A DNA stretch of 64,000 nt from Streptomyces malaysiensis subsp. samsunensis (GCF_024519315.1 NZ_JANIIC010000053.1:1-64000), one strand, 5' to 3'. Counted from the stretch's first letter, positions 7,398 to 18,412 are shown. Translations and numbers: made by a program. The notes: generated by a model not told the origin, from the letters alone.

Positions 7398-8210
7398 ATG
7401 ACAGACCGCTCGTCCACCCCGGACCAGCAGCCCCCGACCAAGATCGACACCACGGTGCCGCATTCGGCCCGGATCTGGAACTACTGGATGGGGGGCAAGG
7501 ACAACTACGAGGTCGACCGGATCGCCGGTGACGAGTACCGCGAGGTCGCCCCGAACATCGAGACCATGGCCCGCGCCTCGCGCGCCTACCTCATCCGCTC
7601 CGTCACCCATGTGGCGGGCGAATGCGGGATCCGGCAGTTCCTGGACATCGGCACCGGGCTGCCCACCTACGACAACACCCACCAGGTCGCCCAGCGGGTG
7701 GCGCCCGAGGCCCGCATCGTCTACGTGGACAACGACCCCCTGGTGCTCCGGCACGCCCAGGCGCTGCTCACCAGCACCCGCGAGGGGGTCACCGACTACA
7801 TCGACGCCGATCTGCACGAGCCCGAGCGGATCCTGGAGGCCGCGGCGAAGACGCTCGACTTCGACCGGCCCATCGCCCTGATGCTGATGGGCATCCTCGG
7901 CCACATCCAGAACTACGACGAGGCGGTGTCGATCGTGCGGCGGCTCCAGGCCGCGCTGCCGTCCGGCAGCTACTTCGTGCACTACGACAGCACCGACACC
8001 GACCAGGCGCTCAAGCAGGCGCAGCAGGGCTACGACGACACCGGCGCCGTTCCGTACGTGCTGCGCAGTGTGGAGCAGGTCAGCCGCTTCTACGAGGGTC
8101 TGGAGCTGATCGAGCCCGGTATCGTGTCGTGTCCGCTGTGGCGTCCGGCCCCCTCCGAGACGGACATCGAGACCACCGATGTCCACGGGGGCGTGGCGCG
8201 CAAGCCGTGA
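7398..8210 (+). CDS. SAM-dependent methyltransferase, Methyltransf_19 (DUF574) family
   Basis: 270 aa. Characteristic motifs of this actinobacterial family are visible: PHSARIWNYWMGGKDNYEVDR at the N-terminus, QFLDIGTGLPT (motif I), RIVYVDNDPLVLRHA and a conserved ALMLMGILGHI. These proteins form a large expanded group in Streptomyces with few known substrates. The ATG at 7398 follows GGCAGGAGACAGG. It stands 66 bp after the kinase-like gene and about 100 bp before the prenyltransferase gene. Cytoplasmic; substrate cannot be told from context. Confidence 0.92.
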   Translation: MTDRSSTPDQQPPTKIDTTVPHSARIWNYWMGGKDNYEVDRIAGDEYREVAPNIETMARASRAYLIRSVTHVAGECGIRQFLDIGTGLPTYDNTHQVAQRVAPEARIVYVDNDPLVLRHAQALLTSTREGVTDYIDADLHEPERILEAAAKTLDFDRPIALMLMGILGHIQNYDEAVSIVRRLQAALPSGSYFVHYDSTDTDQALKQAQQGYDDTGAVPYVLRSVEQVSRFYEGLELIEPGIVSCPLWRPAPSETDIETTDVHGGVARKP

Positions 8211-8314
8211 CGGCGGTGACGACCAAACGAATGGTTCGGCCACCGGGGAGGTAACCCCCGCCCCCGTCGCGTCGTCAGACACGGCGCCGGGAAGCGAGGC
8301 GGAGGGACGCGCGG

Positions 8315-9133
8315 GTGTTCGAGGTCGGGGCCTGGAGAGTGCCCTCCGTCAAGCGGCTGCTGCGGGCGTCGGTGGCCGCGGCGCCCGCCGTCGTACGACA
8401 GCGCCGCGGCCCCCAGGACGGGACGCCGGGGCGGCCGCGGCACCTGGCCATCATCATGGACGGCAACGGCCGCTGGGCCGCCCTGCGCGGTCTCTCCCGC
8501 ACCCGCGGCCATCAGGCGGGGGTGCTGGCGCTGCCGCGGGTGGTGGACACGGCCCTGGAGGAGGGCATCGAACATCTGTCGCTGTTCTTCTTCTCCACCG
8601 AGAACTGGAACCGCCCGCGCGGTGAGGTGGCCGCCCTGATGCGGCTCACCGCCCAGCTGGCGGACGTCTTCCGGGGCTACGGCGAGCGGGGGGTGCGGCT
8701 GCGCTGGCTGGGCTCGGAGGCCCGGCTCCCCCGGGCCACCCTGGCCGCGCTGCGCCGCGCGGAGGACGAGACGTGCCACAACCGCGCCATGACGCTGGCC
8801 TTCTGCTTCAACCACGGCGGCCGGGAGGAGATCGCCCGCGTCGCCACCTCCCTGGCCCGCGCCTCGGTGGACGGCGCGCTGGACCCCGGGCTCATCGACG
8901 AGGCCCTGTTCACCCGCCATCTGCCGCATGCCGATCTGCCGGACATCGACATGCTGGTGCGCACCTCCGGGGAGCAGCGCATCTCCAACTTCATGCTCTG
9001 GCGGGCGGCCTACGCGGAGCTCTTCTTCGTGGACACCTTGTGGCCCGACTTCACCGGTGAGGAGCTCCGCGCGCTGCTGGCCGCGTTTGCCACCCGTAAA
9101 CGGCGCTTCGGCGCGGGCGTCGGCCCCGTCTGA
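8315..9133 (+). CDS. uppS: Isoprenyl transferase (cis-prenyl diphosphate synthase, UppS family)
   Basis: 272 aa. The GTG at 8315 has GGAGGG at 8-nt spacing. Cis-prenyltransferase signatures are complete: HLAIIMDGNGRWA with catalytic Asp49, the FFFSTENWNRP segment, and the terminal DMLVRTSGEQRISNFMLWRAAYAE. It condenses isopentenyl diphosphate to polyprenyl diphosphate, the carrier for peptidoglycan precursors. The first 40 residues are a basic, Ala-rich extension, probably a membrane-associating segment. Streptomyces usually carry more than one paralogue, so whether this one makes the main undecaprenyl carrier or a shorter product is open. Confidence 0.93.
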   Translation: MFEVGAWRVPSVKRLLRASVAAAPAVVRQRRGPQDGTPGRPRHLAIIMDGNGRWAALRGLSRTRGHQAGVLALPRVVDTALEEGIEHLSLFFFSTENWNRPRGEVAALMRLTAQLADVFRGYGERGVRLRWLGSEARLPRATLAALRRAEDETCHNRAMTLAFCFNHGGREEIARVATSLARASVDGALDPGLIDEALFTRHLPHADLPDIDMLVRTSGEQRISNFMLWRAAYAELFFVDTLWPDFTGEELRALLAAFATRKRRFGAGVGPV

Positions 9134-9184
9134 CGCGCCCGCCGCTCCTAAGCAGGTCAGCGGAAGTCCGCTACGGTTCGGGCA

Positions 9185-9270
9185 GCGCCCCGAAGGGGCG
9201 CGGGACTGTGTCGATGTGCGGCTCCGCCGCGTGGGCGCGACCAGCCACGACGGTGCCGCAGTCGGCCGAC
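9185..9270. repeat. Streptomyces intergenic repeat with hairpin, likely bidirectional terminator
   Basis: It begins with the perfect hairpin GCGCCCC-GAA-GGGGCGC (9185-9201) and continues with a segment (GCGGCTCCGCCGCGTGGGCG, then CGACCAGCCACGACGG) that I recognise from memory as a repeat found between many Streptomyces genes. It sits between the convergent prenyltransferase (stop 9133) and acyl-CoA dehydrogenase (stop 9300), where a two-way terminator is expected. Confidence 0.65.
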
Positions 9271-9299
9271 GACGCATCGCGACACTTCCAGCGGAGCGC

Positions 9300-10526
<1,227 letters not shown>

Positions 10527-10544
10527 GACCCCTCCACGTGCTTA

Positions 10545-10573
10545 TTACCTGCGGTAACGGCAGTCTGTTACCG
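10545..10573. promoter_or_regulatory. Overlapping GGTAAC half-sites, probable TetR operator
   Basis: CGGTAAC (10552-10558) is inverted against GTTACCG (10567-10573) with an 8-nt spacer. A third half-site, TTACC (10545-10549), forms a second dyad with GGTAA (10553-10557). The array starts 18 bp upstream of the dehydrogenase start and about 145 bp before the TetR start. Binding by the neighbouring TetR is inferred from position. Confidence 0.65.
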
Positions 10574-10718
10574 CCGAGTAGGCGATGTCAACTCTCCCGG
10601 CCACACGGACCCCGCTCCCCCGCGGGTGTTACGTTGCGCAGAGCGCGGAGCGCGATCGCGCCGGGAAACGCGGAGGCGCGAAGGCGCGAGTACGACATCG
10701 GGGGCGGGGAGGCACCTT

Positions 10719-11375
10719 ATGCAGACCGGGACCAGCCAGCGGGACGACCAGCGGCAGACCGCCCGGCGCAGGCGCAAGGAGTTGCTGGAGGCCGCGGACC
10801 GGGTGGTGCTGCGCGACGGGCCCGAAGCCTCGATGAACGCCATCGCGGCCGAAGCGGGCATCACCAAGCCCATTCTCTACCGTCACTTCGGCGACAAGGG
10901 CGGCCTGTACCGCGCGCTCGCCAAGCGCCACACCGACGCCCTGCTCGCCTCGCTGCGCGCGGCCCTGGACGCGCCCGCCGAGAACCGCAGGCAGCGCGTG
11001 GAGGCCACGCTGGACACCTATCTGGCGGCGATCGAGGCGCGGCCCCAGGTGTACCGCTTCCTGATGCACCCGGCCGACAACGGCCAGCCGGAGCCGGAGC
11101 AGGGCTTCGACGTCGGCCAGCACTCCGCCCCACTGCTGCGCCGGCTCGGCGAGGAGCTCGCCACGGTGATCGCCGAACGGCTGGAGCTGGGCCCCGGCGG
11201 CGACGAGGTGGCCCGGGTCTGGGGCCACGGGATCGTCGGCATGATGCACGGGGCCGGTGACTGGTGGCTGCGCGACCGCCCGTGCGCACGCGGCCAGTTG
11301 GTGCACCATCTCACCGATCTGCTGTGGGGACGGCTGTCCCTGGCGGACGACCGGGTCGGCGCACCGGGCTTCTGA
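10719..11375 (+). CDS. TetR family regulator, probable control of acyl-CoA dehydrogenase
   Basis: 218 aa. The ATG at 10719 is preceded by GGGGAGG at ideal spacing. The helix-turn-helix includes MNAIAAEAGITKPILYRHFGDKGGLYRALAKRHTD (about residues 33-67). The C-terminal domain matches the type seen in regulators of fatty acid degradation, with HGIVGMMHGAGDWWL. Its divergent neighbour is an acyl-CoA dehydrogenase, and the spacer holds dyads. The likely role is acyl-CoA-responsive repression of that gene; the ligand is inferred only. Confidence 0.9.
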   Translation: MQTGTSQRDDQRQTARRRRKELLEAADRVVLRDGPEASMNAIAAEAGITKPILYRHFGDKGGLYRALAKRHTDALLASLRAALDAPAENRRQRVEATLDTYLAAIEARPQVYRFLMHPADNGQPEPEQGFDVGQHSAPLLRRLGEELATVIAERLELGPGGDEVARVWGHGIVGMMHGAGDWWLRDRPCARGQLVHHLTDLLWGRLSLADDRVGAPGF

Positions 11376-11462
11376 GACCCCGGGCTCCAGAGGCGGAGCC
11401 CAGACCCCGGGGCCAAGAGCCGAAGCCCACGGGAGACACCCGCCGACACCCGGTGGACGCCG

Positions 11463-12029
11463 CTACGCCCCCATCGCCTCGGCGCCGCCGGACGCCCCCC
11501 AGGGGGCGCGGCGGACCGCCCGCAGCGCCCTGCGCCGCCGCAGCCCGGTGAGCCGGTCGATGAACAGCCCGCCGTCCAGGTGGTCGTACTCGTGCTGGAG
11601 ACAGCGCGCGAAGAAGCCCGTGCCCTCGATCCGCACCGGCTTCCCGGCCATCGTCATGCCCTCGATCACCGCACGGTCGTAGCGCGGGGTGCCCGCCTCG
11701 ATGCCCGGCAGCGACAGACAGCCCTCCGGCCCGCGCACCGTCACCCCGTCGGCCGCGGCCAGCCGGGGGTTGACCACATGCCCCAGATGACGGTGGTCCT
11801 CGTCGTCCGGGCAGTCGAAGACGAAGACCCGCAGTCCCACACCGATCTGATTGGCGGCGAGCCCCACCCCGTGCGCCGCGTACATCGTGGCGTACATGTC
11901 CTCGATCAGCCGGGCCAGCTCGGCGTCGAACGCGGTGACCTCCTCGCACCGCGCGCGCAGCGCCGGATCGCCGAGGAGCCGCATGGGCCGCACCGCTCCG
12001 CGGCTGCCCGGGATCACGCCATGTCGCAT
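11463..12029 (-). CDS. def: Peptide deformylase
   Basis: 188 aa from the ATG at 12029. All three catalytic motifs are intact: GVGLAANQIG (54-63), EGCLSLPG with metal ligand Cys104, and HEYDH (146-150) with two His ligands and the catalytic Glu. It removes formyl from new N-terminal Met using Fe2+. The C-terminal Arg-rich tail (LTGLRRRRALRAVRRAPWG) is typical of actinobacterial forms. Streptomyces often have several def genes; this copy is monocistronic and converges with the TetR gene. Confidence 0.95.
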   Translation of the reverse strand: MRHGVIPGSRGAVRPMRLLGDPALRARCEEVTAFDAELARLIEDMYATMYAAHGVGLAANQIGVGLRVFVFDCPDDEDHRHLGHVVNPRLAAADGVTVRGPEGCLSLPGIEAGTPRYDRAVIEGMTMAGKPVRIEGTGFFARCLQHEYDHLDGGLFIDRLTGLRRRRALRAVRRAPWGASGGAEAMGA

Positions 12030-12217
12030 GGCAGCCAAGCCTACGGGGCCCGGGGAGTGTCCTGCGGGTGACGGGGATTCGGGACAGCCGCCGGATCTCG
12101 ATAGGCTTCTCCCCGACCGTGGCCTCCCGGCTGGCGATGCGGCGCGGAGGGGGCATACCACCGGCGCCTCGGGGGGGCAGGAAGCGGCGCCGGTATGCGA
12201 GGAGGATCGAGAAGACG

Positions 12218-13456
12218 ATGTCAGGCAACTCGGAGCCGCTGTCACCGCGGGCCAAGCTGGCCGTGACGGCGGGCAAGGCCGCGGCGGCGGTGTCGCGGGC
12301 CGCGGGCCGCGGCAGTGGATCGGTGATCGGCGGCAAGGTGGCCCTGCGGCTCGACCCCGATCTGCTGGGCAGGCTGGCGCAGCACCTGGACGTCATCCTG
12401 GTGTCGGCGACCAACGGCAAGACCACGACCACCCGGCTGATCGCCGAGGCGCTGCGGGCGGCCGGCCCGGTGGTCTCCAACGCACTGGGCGCCAATATGC
12501 CGGCCGGTATCACCTCGGCCCTGGCCGGTGGCTCCGACGCGCGCTACGGCGTGATCGAGGTCGACGAGAAGTATCTCGCCGGTGTGGCGCGCGACACCGA
12601 ACCCAAGGCGATCGCGCTCCTCAACCTCTCCCGTGACCAGCTCGACCGCGCCGCCGAGACCCGGATGCTCGCCGAGAAGTGGCGCGAGGGCCTGACCGGC
12701 TCCAAGGCGGTCGTGATCGCCAACGCGGACGACCCGCTGATCGTCTGGGCCGCCTCCTCCAGCCCGAATGTGGTCTGGGTCGCCGCCGGGCAGGAGTGGA
12801 AGGACGACGCCTGGTCCTGCCCGTCCTGCGGCGGTGTGCTCCAGCGCCCGGGCGACGACTGGGTCTGCGCGGAGTGCGGTTTCCGCCGTCCGATCCCCAG
12901 CTGGGCGCTGAACGGCGACTACGTCCTCGATCCGCACGGCGCGGCCTGGCCGATCCACCTCCAGCTCCCCGGCCGTGCCAACAAGGCCAACGCGGCCACC
13001 TCGGCCGCCGTCGCCGCCACCTTCGGGGTGCCCCCGCAGGTCGCGCTGGAGCGGATGTACCAGGTCCAGGCCGTCGCGGGCCGCTATGACGTGGTCACCT
13101 TCCAGGAGCGCCAGATGCGGCTGCTGCTGGCGAAGAACCCGGCCGGCTGGCTGGAGACCTTCTCGCTGATCGACCCGCCGCCCACCCCGGTGATCCTCTC
13201 GGTGAACGCGCGCGGCGCCGACGGCACCGACACCTCCTGGCTGTGGGACGTGGACTACACCCGGCTCGCCGGGCACCCGATCTGCGTGATCGGCGACCGC
13301 AAGCTGGACCTCGCGGTGCGCCTGGAGGTCGCCGGGCTGGACTTCCGGGTCTGCGCGGATGTGGACGAGGCGGTGCGGATCTCGCCGCCCGGCCGCATCG
13401 AGGTGATCGCCAACTACACCGCGTTCCAGGACCTGCGCCGCCGGGTCGGCAACTGA
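12218..13456 (+). CDS. murT: Lipid II isoglutaminyl synthase, Mur-ligase-like subunit MurT
   Basis: 412 aa. The Mur ligase ATP loop SATNGKTTTT spans about residues 63-72. A four-Cys zinc ribbon inserted in the central domain (C201, C204, C217, C220) distinguishes MurT from other Mur ligases. The C-terminal DUF1727 domain is present. With GatD it amidates the alpha-carboxyl of D-Glu in lipid II stem peptides, using ammonia from glutamine and ATP. The ATG at 12218 has GGAGGA upstream, and gatD follows after 22 bp in the same operon. Cytoplasmic, acting at the inner membrane face. Confidence 0.95.
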   Translation: MSGNSEPLSPRAKLAVTAGKAAAAVSRAAGRGSGSVIGGKVALRLDPDLLGRLAQHLDVILVSATNGKTTTTRLIAEALRAAGPVVSNALGANMPAGITSALAGGSDARYGVIEVDEKYLAGVARDTEPKAIALLNLSRDQLDRAAETRMLAEKWREGLTGSKAVVIANADDPLIVWAASSSPNVVWVAAGQEWKDDAWSCPSCGGVLQRPGDDWVCAECGFRRPIPSWALNGDYVLDPHGAAWPIHLQLPGRANKANAATSAAVAATFGVPPQVALERMYQVQAVAGRYDVVTFQERQMRLLLAKNPAGWLETFSLIDPPPTPVILSVNARGADGTDTSWLWDVDYTRLAGHPICVIGDRKLDLAVRLEVAGLDFRVCADVDEAVRISPPGRIEVIANYTAFQDLRRRVGN

Positions 13457-13478
13457 CCCCCGTACGAGAGGCACGAAG

Positions 13479-14216
13479 ATGCGTAGCACGAGCCAGAACG
13501 GCCTGCGTGTGGTGTGGGTCTACCCCGACCTGCTGAGCACGTACGGCGACCAGGGCAACGTCCTGGTGGTGGAGCGCCGGGCGCGTCAGCGCCGGCTGGA
13601 GGTCTCCCGGCTGGACGTCCGCTCCGACCAGCAGATCCCCACCTCCGGGGACATCTACCTGGTCGGCGGCGGCGAGGACCGCCCGCAGCGGCTGGCCGCC
13701 GAGCGGCTGATCCGGGACGGCGGGCTGAACCGGGCGGTGTCCAACGGGGCGATCGTCTTCTCGGTGTGCGCCGGGTACCAGATCCTCGGCCATGAGTTCA
13801 TCAACGACCTCGGGCAGCGCCAGCAGGGCCTGGGGCTGCTGGACGTGGTCAGCACCCGCGGCGAGGGCGCCCGGTGCGTCGGGGACGTGCTGGCCGACAT
13901 CGACGAGCGGCTCGGGCTGCCCCCGCTGACCGGCTTCGAGAACCACCAGGGCGTCACCCACCTCGGCCCGACCGCCCGCCCCTTCGCCAGGGTCCGGTTC
14001 GGCAACGGCAACGGCTCGGGCGACGGCTTCGAGGGCGCGTACCACGACACCGTCTTCGGGACGTACATGCACGGCCCGGTGATGGCCCGCAACCCGCATA
14101 TCGCGGACCACCTGCTGAAGCTGGCCCTCGATGTGAACGCGCTGCCGCCGGTCGACGACCAGTGGTACGAGGCGCTGCGCAACGAGCGGATCGCGGCGGC
14201 CACCCAGCCCGCCTGA
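13479..14216 (+). CDS. gatD: Lipid II isoglutaminyl synthase, glutamine amidotransferase subunit GatD
   Basis: 245 aa class I glutamine amidotransferase (CobB/CobQ-like type). The nucleophile is Cys97 in FSVCAGYQILG and the partner His is His198 in FGTYMHGPV. Ammonia released here is passed to MurT for lipid II amidation. It lies immediately downstream of murT, an arrangement conserved in Gram-positive bacteria. The N-terminus (RVVWVYPDLLSTYGDQGN) is typical of the family. Confidence 0.95.
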   Translation: MRSTSQNGLRVVWVYPDLLSTYGDQGNVLVVERRARQRRLEVSRLDVRSDQQIPTSGDIYLVGGGEDRPQRLAAERLIRDGGLNRAVSNGAIVFSVCAGYQILGHEFINDLGQRQQGLGLLDVVSTRGEGARCVGDVLADIDERLGLPPLTGFENHQGVTHLGPTARPFARVRFGNGNGSGDGFEGAYHDTVFGTYMHGPVMARNPHIADHLLKLALDVNALPPVDDQWYEALRNERIAAATQPA

Positions 14217-14310
14217 GCCGCCACCCGCTCGCCCGAGCGCAGCCCAGGCCGAGAGTGCCCGCATGGCGGACATCCGGCCGATCACCGCGCCCCCGCCGCC
14301 CGGCCGCTTG

Positions 14311-14316
14311 TAGGGT
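14311..14316 (+). promoter_or_regulatory. Possible -10 element for pfkA
   Basis: TAGGGT lies about 70 bp ahead of the phosphofructokinase ATG, within a 166-bp spacer after gatD. It matches the -10 consensus of housekeeping-type Streptomyces promoters (TAGRRT). No clear -35 is visible at 17-18 bp. Confidence 0.4.
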
Positions 14317-14382
14317 GGCGGGGTCCCGCCGGACGACGCGGTCCGGCCGTCGGCCCCCATCGCAGACAGAGGTATGCGTGCC

Positions 14383-15408
<1,026 letters not shown>

Positions 15409-15536
15409 TGCCGACACAAGCCGGTTAATGCCGACTTCGCGGGCCCGGCCATCGGCCATCACTTGCGCACCCCTTACGGCGAGCAACCAGGTCCGCGAGA
15501 GCGGCGCCGGTTGAGGCGCTGAAAGAGGAGCACCGG

Positions 15537-16487
15537 ATGGATCACGGCGGGCACGGCATGATGATGGATCTGCCGCCGTTCACGCTGTCGCGCGGGCTGG
15601 AGTTCGGCGGCGATCCGTTCTTCCTGGTCGGCTGTGTGCTGGCGCTCGGTCTTTACGGCTGGGGCGCCATCCGGCTGTGGCGGCGCGGCGACGCCTGGCC
15701 GGTGGGGCGCGTGGTCTCCTTCGTGCTCGGGGTGCTGACCATCGTGGTCGCGATGTGTACCAAGCTGAACGACTACGGCATGGTCATGTTCAGCGTCCAT
15801 ATGGTGCAGCACATGATCATCAGCATGGTCTCGCCGATCCTGCTGCTGATGGGCGCGCCGGTCACCCTGGCCCTACGGGCCCTCCCGGCGGCCGGGCGCG
15901 GCCGCAAGGGGCCCCGGGAGCTGCTGGTCGCGCTGTTGCACAGCCGCTATATGCGGGTCATCACCCACCCGGCGTTCACGATCCCGCTGTTCATCGCGAG
16001 CCTGTACGCGCTGTACTTCACCCCGCTCTTCGACTTCCTGATGGAAAGCAAGACCGGGCATATCGCGATGATGGTCCACTTCCTCGCGGTGGGCCTGGTC
16101 TTCTTCTGGCCGATCATGGGCGTGGACCCGGGCCCGCACCGGCCCGGCTATGTGATGCGGATGCTGGAGCTGTTCGCGGGCATGCCGTTCCACGCGTTCT
16201 TCGGCATCGCGCTGATGATGGCGACCGAGCCCATGGTCGGGACGTACCAGCACCCGCCCGCCTCGCTGGGCATCGACGCGCTGTCGGACCAGACCTGGGC
16301 GGGCGGTATCGCCTGGGCGTTCAGCGAGATCCCGTCGGTGATCGTCCTGGTGGCGCTGGTCCACCAGTGGTACAAGTCCGAGGAGCGCCAGGCGCGGCGC
16401 ATCGACCGCACCGCGGACCGGGACGGCGACCAGGAGCTCGCGGCGTACAACGCCTATCTGGCCTCGCTCCAGTCCCGGGGCAACTGA
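15537..16487 (+). CDS. Cytochrome c oxidase assembly protein, CtaG/caa3 type
   Basis: 316 aa integral membrane protein with about seven transmembrane segments, for example FFLVGCVLALGLYGWGAIRL and HIAMMVHFLAVGLVFFWPIMG. The His/Met-rich N-terminus (MDHGGHGMMMD) and membrane His residues (HMVQHMIISM, MPFHAFFGIALMM) fit the Caa3_CtaG family, which handles copper for cytochrome oxidase assembly. The ATG follows AAGAGGAGCACCGG. It ends before a strong hairpin at 16545. It could serve a copper-dependent process other than oxidase assembly. Confidence 0.88.
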   Translation: MDHGGHGMMMDLPPFTLSRGLEFGGDPFFLVGCVLALGLYGWGAIRLWRRGDAWPVGRVVSFVLGVLTIVVAMCTKLNDYGMVMFSVHMVQHMIISMVSPILLLMGAPVTLALRALPAAGRGRKGPRELLVALLHSRYMRVITHPAFTIPLFIASLYALYFTPLFDFLMESKTGHIAMMVHFLAVGLVFFWPIMGVDPGPHRPGYVMRMLELFAGMPFHAFFGIALMMATEPMVGTYQHPPASLGIDALSDQTWAGGIAWAFSEIPSVIVLVALVHQWYKSEERQARRIDRTADRDGDQELAAYNAYLASLQSRGN

Positions 16488-16544
16488 GGACGGACCGCGG
16501 CCGCCGGCCCCGGACCGGAACCGCTGAGACCCTGAGCCGCCGAA

Positions 16545-16570
16545 GCCCGGCCGCCTGCTAGCGGCCGGGC
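16545..16570. terminator. Hairpin terminator after the CtaG-like gene
   Basis: GCCCGGCCGC (16545-16554) pairs perfectly with GCGGCCGGGC (16561-16570) across a 6-nt loop. It lies 58 bp after the CtaG stop and 87 bp before the small membrane protein start. It has no U-tract, as is usual in Streptomyces. Confidence 0.65.
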
Positions 16571-16656
16571 CCCGGACCACGAGACCATGGACCGGGGCCC
16601 TGGGTTGGCCCGGGTCCTGGCGAAGGGGCGTCAGGACCGCCGTGAGGAGGTCGGGG

Positions 16657-16812
16657 ATGCCCGGTTCCGCGAAGACGATGACGGTGGCCACGGTGGGGGG
16701 CCTGGTGTTGGTGACGGCCTACACCGTGGCGCTGGGGAGCAACGGCTGGCTCTGGTTCAGCTGGGTCGTGCTCGGACTGCTGACCGTGGGGGTCGTGCTG
16801 GCCCGGGGCTGA
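16657..16812 (+). CDS. Small membrane protein, 51 aa
   Basis: The ATG at 16657 has a near-perfect GAGGAGG at 7-nt spacing and encodes 51 residues. The protein is almost wholly two hydrophobic segments, VATVGGLVLVTAYTVAL and WFSWVVLGLLTVGVVLA, joined by a short GSNGWL turn, with a Lys near the start and an Arg at the end. It probably forms a helical hairpin in the membrane. Position after the CtaG-like gene suggests a link with the respiratory oxidase, though a hairpin separates them. Function unknown. Confidence 0.75.
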   Translation: MPGSAKTMTVATVGGLVLVTAYTVALGSNGWLWFSWVVLGLLTVGVVLARG

Positions 16813-16839
16813 GCGGCGAGGCCGTCGGCGTCCCCGCGA

Positions 16840-16937
16840 AGTCGCCCCCCTACGGAGCCGCCACCGTGACGGCGTCGCCCTTACGGTCGCCACCGCGCCG
16901 TCGCCGCCCTTACGGAGCGCCCGGTCGCCGCCCATAA
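16840..16937. repeat. GC-rich tandem repeat around CGCCCTTACGG
   Basis: Degenerate units built on CGCC(C)TTACGG with intervening GTCGCCACCG occur at least three times between the small membrane gene and the P450, running into the last codons of the P450. The same unit in the other orientation (CCGTAAGGGCG) forms the tandem array at 58881-58998. Confidence 0.55.
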
Positions 16938-18412
16938 GGGGCGGATCCCGAGGGCCTGCCCAGCAGCCGCCGCCATAACGCCGTCCACCACGGGACGCGT
17001 CCGGAGGCCATCGCCCCGGGCCCCTCGATGACGTGCGCGAGCGGTGCCGGGGCCGGTTCCCGCTCGGGCGTCGGACGTGCCCGCGGCCGAGGGGGGAGGA
17101 CGCCCGCGGCAGGTTCGTCCACAATGTCCGGCTCGGGGCGGCGGGGCATGAACTCCACCGGCAGCGCCACCAGATGGCGGGAGATCCAGGACGAGAGCCA
17201 GGACAGCTCGGACTCCTCGACGGCGAGCCGCAGATCGGGCAGGCGCAGCAGCAGGGTGTCGATGGCGGTGTCGGTGATGGCGCGGCCGATGTCCTGCCCC
17301 GGGCATTCGTGGGGGCCGCCGCTGAAGGCGAGATGGGACCGGTTGCCGTACATGGGCGCGCCGATGTCGGGGCGGATGGCCGGATCGACGTTTCCGGCGG
17401 CCAGCCCCAGCAGCAGCATGTCCCCGGCCTTGATCCGCTGACCGCCCAGTTCGGTGTCCCCGGTGGCCCAGCGGCCGGGGACGACGGTCAGCGGGGGCTC
17501 GTTCCACAGCACATGCTCGATGGCGTCCGGCAGGGTCATCTGGCCGCCGGCCAGGGACGCGCGGAAGCGCGGGTCGGTGAGGACCATGCGCAGGGTGTTG
17601 GCCATCAGATTGGTGGTGGTCTCGTTGCCGGTGAGCAACACCAGCCGCAGATGCTGGACCACCTCCTCCTCGGTGAGGCCGGAGGGGTGGGCCAGCAGCC
17701 AGGACGCCAGGTCCTCGCCGGGGTCGGCGCGTTTGCGGTCCACCAGGCCCTTGAGCGCCCCGGTGACGTACGCGTCGCTGCGCAGGGCCGTCTCGGTGCC
17801 CTTCATCAGGTCCCGGGTGGCCTCGACCAACCGCGGGCCGTACTCGTCGGGCATGCCCAGCAGTTGGGTGAGGACGAGCATGGGCAGCTGCTCGGCGAAG
17901 GCGGTGACCATCTCGGCGCCCCCGGCGGCGCAGAAGTCGTTGACCAGCTGATGGGTGAAGCGGGTGACATGGCGGCGGATCCCGCGGCGGTCGAAGCGCC
18001 CCATGGACTCGGTGAGCGCGGCCCGCAGCCGCTCGTGCTCGTCACCGTCGGCGAAGGTGCACATGGGCTGCCATCCGACCACCGGCAACAGGGGCGAGTC
18101 GGCGCCGATCCCGCCGTCCTTCCAGGCGTGCCAGTGGCGGGAGTCCCGGGAGAAGCGGGAGGGGGTGCGGGAGACCTCCAGGTTCTCGCGGTAGCCCAGC
18201 AGCAGCCAGGCCGGTATGCCACCGTCGAGCACGATCGGGGCCACCGGGCCGTGCTCGGCGCGCAGCCGCTCGTACAGGCCCATCGGGTCCTTCTCGTTCT
18301 CGGGCCCGAGGAGGTCCACCGGACCGCTGTCGGAGAGCGCGGGGTGGACGGGGCACCGGACGGGCGGGGGTTCGGCGGGCCCGGGACCGGGGCCGTCGGA
18401 ATGAGGGGTCAC
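16910..18412 (-). CDS. Conservon-associated cytochrome P450 lacking ExxR (CYP157-like)
   Basis: 500 aa. Heme ligand Cys370 lies in HLAFSGGPHECPGQD. The I-helix segment is TGNETTTN (261-268). The K-helix that should carry ExxR reads EHVLW (299-303), with no Arg. CYP157 enzymes of Streptomyces conservons are known to lack ExxR, so assignment to or near that family is likely. The GTG start overlaps the CvnD stop (GTGA), so the P450 is translationally coupled to the G-protein. A Pro/Arg-rich tail of about 70 residues follows the P450 fold. Substrate unknown. No second CYP154-type P450 follows, unlike some conservons. Confidence 0.93.
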   Translation of the reverse strand: MTPHSDGPGPGPAEPPPVRCPVHPALSDSGPVDLLGPENEKDPMGLYERLRAEHGPVAPIVLDGGIPAWLLLGYRENLEVSRTPSRFSRDSRHWHAWKDGGIGADSPLLPVVGWQPMCTFADGDEHERLRAALTESMGRFDRRGIRRHVTRFTHQLVNDFCAAGGAEMVTAFAEQLPMLVLTQLLGMPDEYGPRLVEATRDLMKGTETALRSDAYVTGALKGLVDRKRADPGEDLASWLLAHPSGLTEEEVVQHLRLVLLTGNETTTNLMANTLRMVLTDPRFRASLAGGQMTLPDAIEHVLWNEPPLTVVPGRWATGDTELGGQRIKAGDMLLLGLAAGNVDPAIRPDIGAPMYGNRSHLAFSGGPHECPGQDIGRAITDTAIDTLLLRLPDLRLAVEESELSWLSSWISRHLVALPVEFMPRRPEPDIVDEPAAGVLPPRPRARPTPEREPAPAPLAHVIEGPGAMASGRVPWWTALWRRLLGRPSGSAPYGRRPGAP

